From assembly GCF_000379065.1 (NCBI RefSeq), contig NZ_KB900614.1, positions 270,421 to 334,420 on the forward strand: DNA of 64,000 bases, given 5' to 3'. Source of the stretch: Salinispora mooreana (GTDB lineage: Bacteria; Actinomycetota; Actinomycetes; Mycobacteriales; Micromonosporaceae). Made by a program: the position numbers and the translations under genes. Shown one piece after another: positions 58,229 to 64,000 of the stretch; position 1 is the stretch's first letter, and every line of letters begins with the position of its first letter. The notes beneath the pieces are model-generated. The model saw only the letters and a list, made by a program, of their open reading frames with translations, ran no database searches and was not told the DNA's origin.

Positions 58229-59327
58229 GTCCCTCCCCCTCGTCATCCGTCGTCCCTGTCCCGTCGTCCCCCGAGGCCAGCCGCCGCACGGCCGACCCCG
58301 TCCCCGGTTGGTGCATCGCTCGGACCCGCCGCCGGTACCGTTCGCGGTCGGTACGCTGGCGCTGCTGCAGGGTCGGGTCGAGCCGTTCGGCGGCCCGCAG
58401 CCGCACCGAGGCGGCCCGTGGGTTCACCGCGACCTCCGCCTCGCCCGGCAGCTCCGCCCCTCGGCTGAGTAGCCGGAAGGTCGGGCCGGTCCCGGGCAAC
58501 TCGACCGGAAGGTCGATCGGACCCTTGCTGCGAACCCGATCCGCGAGCGCCACCTTGGTGAGCCGGTCCTCCAACGAGTGGTAGGACAGGACCACCATCC
58601 GGCCCTCGATCGTGAGCCGGTCGAGCGCCGCCGGCAGCGCCGTCTCCAACGCCGCCAACTCTCGGTTCACTTCAATCCGTAGCGCCTGGAAGGTGCGCTT
58701 TGCCGGATGACCACCGGTGCGCCGGGCCGGCGCGGGGATCGCCTGCCGGACCAACTCGGCCAACCGCGCCGACGAGGTGATCGGGGCCCGGTCCCGCTCC
58801 TGAATGATCGCCGACGCGATCCGCGGCGCGAACTTCTCCTCGCCGTAGACCCGCAGCACCCGGGCCAGGTCCGGATGCGAGTAGGAATTGACCACCTCCT
58901 CGGCGGTCACTCCCCGGCTCTGGTCCATCCGCATGTCCAACGGGGCGTCCTGCGCGTAGGCGAACCCGCGATCGGGCGCGTCAAGCTGCAACGAGGAGAC
59001 CCCGAGGTCAAAGAGGATCCCGTCCACCACCGGATGGCCGAGCCGGTCGAGCACCTCGGGCAACTCGTCGTAGACGGCGTGCTCCAGGTGGACCCGATCA
59101 GCGAAGCGGGCCAGTCGCACGCGCGCGTGCGCCAGCGCCTCGGTGTCCCGGTCGAGCCCCACCAGCATGGTCCGCGGATGCGCCGTCAGGATCGCCTCGG
59201 CGTGCCCGCCCAGCCCCAGCGTGGCATCGACGTAGACCGTCTGACCCGTCCGGTCCAGCGCGGGAGACAACAGCTCGAGACAGCGCTCAAGCAGCACCGG
59301 CACGTGTACACCGCGCAGCTCCCCCAT
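58218..59327 (-). CDS. rsmH: 16S rRNA (cytosine1402-N4)-methyltransferase
   Basis: A 369-residue SAM-dependent methyltransferase (MraW). [13 protein letters not shown] begins it, [14 protein letters not shown] is the SAM motif, [12 protein letters not shown] and PLDMRMDQS are substrate blocks, and [14 protein letters not shown] is near the C-terminus. ATG 59327 has a GGGGGGC stretch upstream; the frame to 59402 lacks family sequence. It follows mraZ by 206 bp. The polar C-terminal tail is longer than usual. Confidence 0.96.
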   Translation of the reverse strand: MGELRGVHVPVLLERCLELLSPALDRTGQTVYVDATLGLGGHAEAILTAHPRTMLVGLDRDTEALAHARVRLARFADRVHLEHAVYDELPEVLDRLGHPVVDGILFDLGVSSLQLDAPDRGFAYAQDAPLDMRMDQSRGVTAEEVVNSYSHPDLARVLRVYGEEKFAPRIASAIIQERDRAPITSSARLAELVRQAIPAPARRTGGHPAKRTFQALRIEVNRELAALETALPAALDRLTIEGRMVVLSYHSLEDRLTKVALADRVRSKGPIDLPVELPGTGPTFRLLSRGAELPGEAEVAVNPRAASVRLRAAERLDPTLQQRQRTDRERYRRRVRAMHQPGTGSAVRRLASGDDGTGTTDDEGEGHDD

Positions 59328-59533
59328 GTCGCCCCCCACTGGTTCCGTCCCGTCTGTCGTGCCGTGCCTGTCGTCGGACGGTGCCCCCCGCCGTCGTACC
59401 ACCAGATCCCCATCCGCTCCCGCCGACCTTCCGGCAACGGCCCCCGATCGGATCGTGCGCCTGGCACCGGGGAAGGGATGCCAGGAACTCGAAAGCGGCT
59501 GGAGATCTCGCGGTACGCCAGGCGCCGTCGCGC
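59328..59533 (-). other. spacer between mraZ and rsmH
   Basis: A 206-bp gap in the otherwise tight dcw cluster. A small hairpin, CTGGCA (59461-59466) with TGCCAG (59479-59484), could weaken read-through from the mraZ promoter. No separate promoter is clear and no small ORF is supported. Confidence 0.4.
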
Positions 59534-59962
59534 CTACAGACCGGGCAGCACCCCCTCCTCGATGTCAGCGAATTCGTCTTCGCTCTCGGCGAGGTAGCTC
59601 TCCCAGGCGACCCGGTCCCAGATCTCCACCCGGGTGTGCGCACCGATCACCACCAGATCCCGGTCGAGTGCGGCGTACTCCCGCAGGTGACCCGGGATGG
59701 TCACCCGACCCTGCTTGTCGGGGACCTCGTCGTGCGCGCTGGCGAAGAAGACCCGGCTGTAGGCCCGGGCCGCCTTGTGCGTCATCGGCTGCGCGCGCAA
59801 CTGATCCGCGATGCGCTGGAACTCTGACGTCGGGAAGACATAGAGGCAACGCTCCTGCCCTTTGGTAATCACGACACCCCCCGCCAGCTCATCCCGGAAC
59901 TTCGCCGGAAGAATCAGCCGACCCTTGTCGTCCAGGCGTGGGGTGTGGGTGCCGAGGAACAC
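59534..59962 (-). CDS. mraZ: MraZ transcriptional regulator
   Basis: A 142-residue protein with two AbrB-like DNA-binding repeats, each carrying the DxxxR motif ([16 protein letters not shown] at about 11-26 and [16 protein letters not shown] at about 81-96). MraZ oligomers bind short direct repeats before their own gene. GTG 59962 is used. It is the first gene of the dcw cluster and three period-10 GTGGRG boxes lie in its promoter. Confidence 0.97.
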   Translation of the reverse strand: MFLGTHTPRLDDKGRLILPAKFRDELAGGVVITKGQERCLYVFPTSEFQRIADQLRAQPMTHKAARAYSRVFFASAHDEVPDKQGRVTIPGHLREYAALDRDLVVIGAHTRVEIWDRVAWESYLAESEDEFADIEEGVLPGL

Positions 59963-60045
59963 GGCCCAACCCCCTCGCCCTTCACGCGGCGTTCGCGGCG
60001 CCGCTGACCCCCGGGCCGGTGGGCCCTCCCGGCCGCACCATCGGG

Positions 60046-60077
60046 CCCCACTCTACTCCACTTCCCTCCACCCGCAA
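60046..60077 (-). promoter_or_regulatory. mraZ promoter with three period-10 MraZ-type boxes
   Basis: On the minus strand GTGGAG (60071-60066), GTGGAG (60061-60056) and GTGGGG (60051-60046) are exactly 10 bp apart. A -35-like TTGCGG (60077-60072) and -10-like TAGAGT (60055-60050) enclose them at 16-bp spacing. Three TGG-type repeats per turn match the known MraZ binding mode, implying autorepression. Confidence 0.7.
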
Positions 60078-60133
60078 CCAGAATCGCCCGCGTGGCGCGG
60101 CTGCCGCCCCGCCAAAACCGCACGTCAGAGCGG

Positions 60134-60149
60134 GTGGAGCGGAGTGGAG
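60134..60149 (+). promoter_or_regulatory. second, inverted pair of MraZ-type boxes
   Basis: GTGGAG at 60134-60139 and 60144-60149, plus strand, again with a 10-bp period. They face murT, opposite to the mraZ set. A further GTGGAG is at 60279-60284 next to the murT -10. Confidence 0.45.
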
Positions 60150-60297
60150 GGCGGCACCGCCCCGGGGACCGCCCACCATCCGACATAGATCGAATCCACT
60201 CCCTACCCCGATCCACTCGACCGCACCGGGGAACGAGCCGGACCGTTCCGCCCCAGCAGCGATCTGGAGAGTCCGCGGGTGGAGTAACCTCGCTCGC

Positions 60298-61560
60298 GTG
60301 ACGGACGCGAGAATGCCCCTACGGGCGAAGGTGGCCAGCTCTGTGTCGCGGACCGCCGCGGCCCTGTCGCGGGCCGCGGGCCGCGGGGACGGATCGGTCA
60401 TCGGTGGTTGGATCGGCCTCAAAATCGACCCGGAACTCCTCGCGCACCTCGCCGCGGGCCGCGCCATCGCCCTGGTCTCCGGCACGAACGGCAAGACCAC
60501 GACCACCCGACTCGCCACCGCCGCGGTCGGCGTGCTCGGCAAGGTCGCCACCAACTCGTTCGGCGCGAACATGCCCACCGGGCACACCTCGGCGCTCGCC
60601 AAGGCCGGCAGCACCCCGTACGCGGTGCTCGAGGTGGACGAGCACTACCTCGCGCAGGTGCTGGACGCCACCGACGCCCACGTGGTGGCGCTCCTCAACC
60701 TCTCCCGCGACCAGCTGGACCGGGCCCGGGAGGTCGCCATGATGGCGCAGCTCTGGCGCGCGGCGCTGATCCGCCACCCCGACCTGCGGGTCATCGCCAA
60801 CGCCGACGACCCGATGGTGGTCTGGGCCGCCACCCCGCCGACCAATCACGACCCGCGCATCACCCCACCCAAGGTCGTCTGGTTCAGCGCCGGCCAACGT
60901 TGGCACGACGACTCCTGGGTCTGCCCCGAGTGCGGCTCGACCATCGCGCGGCAGGACAACCAGTGGTGGTGCACCGGCTGCCCGCTGCGCCGGCCACAGC
61001 CGCAGTGGTCCGTCGAGGACGACGGCGTGATCGACCCGACCGGCGCCTGGCACAAGGTCCAGCTCCAGCTCCCGGGCACGGTCAATCTCGGCAACGCCGC
61101 CACCGCCCTCGCCGTTGCGGCGGAGTTCGGCGTACGTCCGGTTGACGCCGTACTCCAGCTCAGCTCAGTCACCTCGATCGCCGGCCGCTACGCACAGGTC
61201 GAGCGAGACGGGCGGCTGATCCGCCTGCTGCTGGCGAAGAACCCGGCCAGCTGGCTGGAGGCGTTCGACATGGCCGACGAGGCGCCGACACTGCTCTCCA
61301 TCAACGCCCGCGATCCGGACGGGCTGGACACCTCCTGGCTCTTTGACGTCGACTTCAGCCCCCTGCGGGGTCGGCAGGTACTCATCACCGGTGACCGAGC
61401 GTTCGACCTGGCCGTCCGACTCGACGTGAACAACGTGCCGTTCCAGCACGTACGCTCCTTCACCGAGGCGATCCAGTCGGTCCCGTCGGGCCGACTGGAG
61501 GTCATCGCGAACTACACCGCGTTCCAGGACATCCGAGCGGAGTTGGACCGTGTTCTCTGA
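60298..61560 (+). CDS. murT: lipid II isoglutaminyl synthase, Mur-ligase-like subunit
   Basis: A 420-residue MurT that, with GatD, amidates the alpha-carboxyl of D-Glu in lipid II. The ATP loop is SGTNGKTTTT (61-70). The zinc-ribbon insertion CPECG, then CTGC (about 209-228) is diagnostic, as is the C-terminal DUF1727 domain (LLSINARDPDGLDTSWLFDVDF). GTG 60298 follows TAACCT by 7 nt, so the mRNA is leaderless. It overlaps gatD by 11 bp. Confidence 0.96.
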   Translation: MTDARMPLRAKVASSVSRTAAALSRAAGRGDGSVIGGWIGLKIDPELLAHLAAGRAIALVSGTNGKTTTTRLATAAVGVLGKVATNSFGANMPTGHTSALAKAGSTPYAVLEVDEHYLAQVLDATDAHVVALLNLSRDQLDRAREVAMMAQLWRAALIRHPDLRVIANADDPMVVWAATPPTNHDPRITPPKVVWFSAGQRWHDDSWVCPECGSTIARQDNQWWCTGCPLRRPQPQWSVEDDGVIDPTGAWHKVQLQLPGTVNLGNAATALAVAAEFGVRPVDAVLQLSSVTSIAGRYAQVERDGRLIRLLLAKNPASWLEAFDMADEAPTLLSINARDPDGLDTSWLFDVDFSPLRGRQVLITGDRAFDLAVRLDVNNVPFQHVRSFTEAIQSVPSGRLEVIANYTAFQDIRAELDRVL

Positions 61561-62272
61561 CAGCCTGCGCATCGTCTGGGTCTACCCGGATCTGCTCTCC
61601 ACCTACGGTGACCGGGGAAACGCACTCATCCTGGCCAGCCGCGCCCAGCGGCGCGGCTACCCGGTCGAGGTACTGGAGGTCCGCTCCGACCAACCGCTGC
61701 CCGCCACCGCCGACATCTACCTGGTCGGCGGCGGTGAAGACGGTCCCCAGGCGCTCGGCGCGCAGCGGCTCATCGCCGACGGGGGCCTGCACCGCGCCGT
61801 CGCGCAGGGCTCGGTGGTCTTCGGCGTCTGCGCCGGCTACCAGATCCTCGGCTCCTCCTTCTTCGCCAAGGGCACCAAGTACGCCGGCCTGGAGCTGCTG
61901 GACCTCTCCTCCGACCGGGGCCCCTCCCGCGCCATCGGTGAACTGGCCGGCACCATCGACCCACGGCTGGATCTGCCGCCGCTGTCCGGTTTCGAGAACC
62001 ACGGTGGGCGTACCCACCTCGGCCCAGAGGTGTCACCGCTGGCCCAACTGACCGCTGGAATCGGTAACGACACCCGGACCGAAGGGGCCTGGCGGGGCAA
62101 GCTGCTCGGCACCTACTCGCACGGACCAGCCCTGGCCCGTAACCCGGCCCTGGCCGACCTGCTGCTGCGCTGGGCAGTCGGCGTCAACCAGCTCCCCCCG
62201 CTGGATGACACCTGGTCGAACCGGCTCCGCGCCGAACGCCACGCCGCAGTGGCCGCCGCCGCCCGACCATGA
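61550..62272 (+). CDS. gatD: lipid II isoglutaminyl synthase, glutaminase subunit
   Basis: A 240-residue CobB/CobQ-type glutaminase supplying ammonia to MurT. The nucleophile is Cys94 (FGVCAGYQIL) and the His of YSHGP is about 191, positions matching characterised GatD. FENHGGRTHLG is also typical. GTG 61550 overlaps murT, giving coupled synthesis of the two subunits. The gene after it overlaps by ATGA. Confidence 0.96.
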   Translation: MFSDSLRIVWVYPDLLSTYGDRGNALILASRAQRRGYPVEVLEVRSDQPLPATADIYLVGGGEDGPQALGAQRLIADGGLHRAVAQGSVVFGVCAGYQILGSSFFAKGTKYAGLELLDLSSDRGPSRAIGELAGTIDPRLDLPPLSGFENHGGRTHLGPEVSPLAQLTAGIGNDTRTEGAWRGKLLGTYSHGPALARNPALADLLLRWAVGVNQLPPLDDTWSNRLRAERHAAVAAAARP

Positions 62273-63060
62273 CCCACGACGGCCGCCGCGACACCCCCCG
62301 CGGCGACCACCACGATCCGGGCGCCCCCCACCACCTCGACCGCCGGGAGCCTGCCGCTGTCCCGCCCCGCTGGTGGCGGGGGCGGGGCCCGGCGGCCTAC
62401 CGGTTCGGCCTGCTACTGCTCCTGCTCGCCGGGTTCGGGGTGGCGCTGCTCGTGGTTCCCCGCCCGGACCCGACCGCCCTGCCCCACCTGGCCAACCAGT
62501 TGGGCGGGTACGCCCCGGTCACCGCGATCGCTGGCGGCACGCTCCTGCTTGTTGCGCTGGTTCCCCGCACCGTCATCACCCTGGCAGCCGGTGCCCTCTT
62601 CGGTGCTGTGGAGGGGGCCGCGTACGCGCTCGGCGCGGCACTGCTGGCAGCCGCCATCGGCTTCACGGTCGGTCGGTTCCTCGGTCGGGAGTTCGTCGCC
62701 GACCGGATTCGCGGTCGCCTCGCCCGGCTGGACGGCTGGTTCACCCGACAGAACGTGCTCGGCGTCGTCACCGTACGACTGCTACCGATCGCCGGCTTCG
62801 GCCTGGTCAGCTACGGCTACGGCACCACCGGGGCGCGGGTGTTGCCGTTCCTCGTCGGCAGCGTCGTCGCCTCCGCGCCGACCGCCTTCGGATACGCCGC
62901 CGTCGGCGCCGCGGTCACCTCGCCCGGCGAGGTCAACTGGTTCGCCGCCGCCCCGGCCGGGCTCGGCCTGATCGCCAGCGCGGTGCTCATCCACCGCTGG
63001 TGGCGCGCCGAGCGGGCCAGTGTGGCACGCCGCCCAGGACGGACTCCACGTCGGCGCTGA
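62269..63060 (+). CDS. TVP38/TMEM64 (SNARE-associated/VTT) family membrane protein
   Basis: A 263-residue protein. A His/Arg/Pro-rich cytoplasmic N-terminus of about 45 residues precedes five membrane segments. The VTT block is FTRQNVLGVVTVRLLPIAGFGLVSYGYG, and ALVPRTVITLAAGALFGAVEGAAYAL is the preceding re-entrant region. Such proteins move or scramble lipids across membranes. The 4-bp overlap with gatD suggests an envelope role alongside murT-gatD. Confidence 0.88.
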   Translation: MTHDGRRDTPRGDHHDPGAPHHLDRREPAAVPPRWWRGRGPAAYRFGLLLLLLAGFGVALLVVPRPDPTALPHLANQLGGYAPVTAIAGGTLLLVALVPRTVITLAAGALFGAVEGAAYALGAALLAAAIGFTVGRFLGREFVADRIRGRLARLDGWFTRQNVLGVVTVRLLPIAGFGLVSYGYGTTGARVLPFLVGSVVASAPTAFGYAAVGAAVTSPGEVNWFAAAPAGLGLIASAVLIHRWWRAERASVARRPGRTPRRR

Positions 63061-63146
63061 CCAACGCCCCCAGGTCGCGGCGGGGTCACGGCCGGCAAGC
63101 TGGGTGCACAGCCGCGCCGTGGGGTGCCGGGGCAACACCCACATCA

Positions 63147-63203
63147 ATCATGGAGTTGTGGTGGGACGGCCCGGAGAGCGCCGCCCCACCACAACTCCAT
63201 GAT
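63147..63203. terminator. long perfect inverted repeat between convergent genes
   Basis: ATCATGGAGTTGTGGTGGG (63147-63165) and its exact complement (63185-63203) form a 19-bp stem around a 19-nt loop, which can itself fold (CGGC/GCCG). It lies between the TVP38 stop (63060) and the leuS stop (63230) and would serve both. No T-tract is present. Confidence 0.8.
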
Positions 63204-63229
63204 CAGCAGTGCGGGCCAACAAACGGACC

Positions 63230-64000
63230 TCAGGCCACCACGGAGACCATTCGGCCGCGGACCACGATGACCTTACGGGGTTCCTTGCTGGCCAGCGAGC
63301 CGGCGACCGCCTCCAGCGCCGCCGCCCGGACGCTCTCCTCCGTCGCGTCGGCCGGCACCTCGATCCGACCCCGCACCTTGCCGTTGACCTGCACCGGGTA
63401 CGTCACCGACTCGGCCACCAGCAGGGCCGGGTCGGCGACCGGGAAGTCGGCGTAGGTCAGCGAGGTCGGGTGGCCCAGCCGGCGCCACAGCTCCTCGGCG
63501 ACGTGCGGCGCGAACGGCGCCAGCATCAGCACCAGCGGTTCGGCCACCTCGCGCGACGTCTCCGGCAGCCGGGTCACCGCGTTGGTCAGCTCGATCAGCT
63601 TTGCGATCGTGGTATTGAACCGCATCGCGTCCATGTCACCCCGGACCCCGTCCACGATCCGGTGCAGGAGTCGGCGGGTCGCCTCGTCGGCCGGGGTGTC
63701 CACCACCCGGGACGCGCCGCTGCGCTCGTCCACAATCGCCCGCCAGACTCGCTGCAGGAACCGGAACGACCCCACCACAGCCCGCGTCTCCCAGGGGCGG
63801 GAGACCTCCAGCGGGCCCATCGACATCTCGTACACCCGGAACGTGTCCGCCCCGTACGCGGCGCACATCTCGTCCGGTGTCACCACGTTCCGCAGGGACT
63901 TGCCCATCTTGCCGTACTCGCGGTTGACCTGGACATCGCCCAGGTAGTAGGCGCCGGAGCGCTCGACCACCTCCTCCGCCGGCACGTACGCCCCACGCGC
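63230..64000 (-). CDS. leuS: leucyl-tRNA synthetase (C-terminal part; 5' end outside window)
   Basis: The frame is open to the right edge, so only the last 256 residues are seen. [36 protein letters not shown] contains the KMSKS loop, here KMGKS. The anticodon-binding domain ([28 protein letters not shown], then [17 protein letters not shown]) and the small C-terminal domain ([16 protein letters not shown]) follow. The enzyme charges tRNA-Leu in the cytosol. Confidence 0.96.
   Translation of the reverse strand, partial: ARGAYVPAEEVVERSGAYYLGDVQVNREYGKMGKSLRNVVTPDEMCAAYGADTFRVYEMSMGPLEVSRPWETRAVVGSFRFLQRVWRAIVDERSGASRVVDTPADEATRRLLHRIVDGVRGDMDAMRFNTTIAKLIELTNAVTRLPETSREVAEPLVLMLAPFAPHVAEELWRRLGHPTSLTYADFPVADPALLVAESVTYPVQVNGKVRGRIEVPADATEESVRAAALEAVAGSLASKEPRKVIVVRGRMVSVVA

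Larger units (their letters stand above)
59963..60297. other. divergent regulatory region between mraZ and murT
   Basis: A 335-bp region without a gene. It contains the mraZ promoter with three boxes (60046-60077), two more boxes facing the other way (60134-60149), one near the murT start (60279-60284), and the leaderless murT -10 TAACCT (60285-60290). Confidence 0.6.

Noticed and set aside
59328..59533. Possible small gene between mraZ and rsmH
   Set aside because: Open frames here are parts of frames shifted from mraZ and rsmH, without ribosome sites or domain features.

Overview
The window is about 70% GC and carries the gene order of a high-GC actinobacterium. A DivIVA/SepF/YggT cluster downstream of ftsZ, a dcw cluster without ftsA, meso-DAP type MurE, MurT/GatD, a PriA-like HisA and trpA next to lgt together suggest Micromonosporaceae (Micromonospora/Salinispora-like). 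The genus is an inference from recalled family resemblance. No rRNA, tRNA, CRISPR array, insertion sequence or prophage was seen. Most of the window is core chromosome.

Layout. 1-2100: 3' end of an ABC-2 permease gene, a small XRE regulator, and a convergent secreted SGNH hydrolase. 2100-8320: gltB-gltD glutamate synthase (minus strand). 8500-17100 (minus): hisI-trpE-trp membrane protein, then trpC-trpB-trpA-lgt and an FAD monooxygenase, with a small plus-strand ORF at 14265. 17150-19332: ABC transporter operon ending in its likely TetR repressor, with a palindromic operator over the promoter. 19394-23137: a heterodimer-type ABC exporter pair whose gene junction has been tandemly duplicated. 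23265-26783: a TIGR03085-like protein, a divergent MocR regulator/YczE membrane protein pair and an orphan winged-helix protein. 26818-34239 (minus): hisF, an OhrR-like MarR regulator with an enone reductase, and the operon hisD-hisC-hisB-small membrane ORF-hisH-hypothetical-priA. 34346-38515: a LON-domain protein, a membrane protein, an EspI-like ParA ATPase and a proline-rich membrane-anchored partner. 38563-41983: rluD, lspA, a TraR/DksA zinc-finger protein, a DUF167 protein and a membrane protein with a Cys motif. 42060-59962 (minus): divIVA, yggT, sepF, yggS, ftsZ, ftsQ, murC, murG, ftsW, mraY, murF, murE, ftsI, ftsL-like, rsmH and mraZ. 60298-63060 (plus): murT-gatD and a TVP38 family gene. 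63230-64000: 3' part of leuS.

How the genes work together. The dcw cluster plus murT-gatD supplies lipid II synthesis, its amidation, septation and polar growth. lgt and lspA supply two steps of lipoprotein maturation. The his and trp genes are interleaved (hisI with trpE), and the HisA is the PriA type expected to replace the missing TrpF.

The points most worth a second look are: absence of murD between mraY and ftsW, with a perfect hairpin over the ftsW start; period-10 GTGGRG boxes inside the mraZ promoter with a second inverted set facing murT; a 42-bp near-perfect palindrome at the OhrR-like gene; an ATTGGC repeat array between mocR and yczE; the TetR operator; the duplicated exporter junction; and a 57-codon membrane ORF in the his operon.
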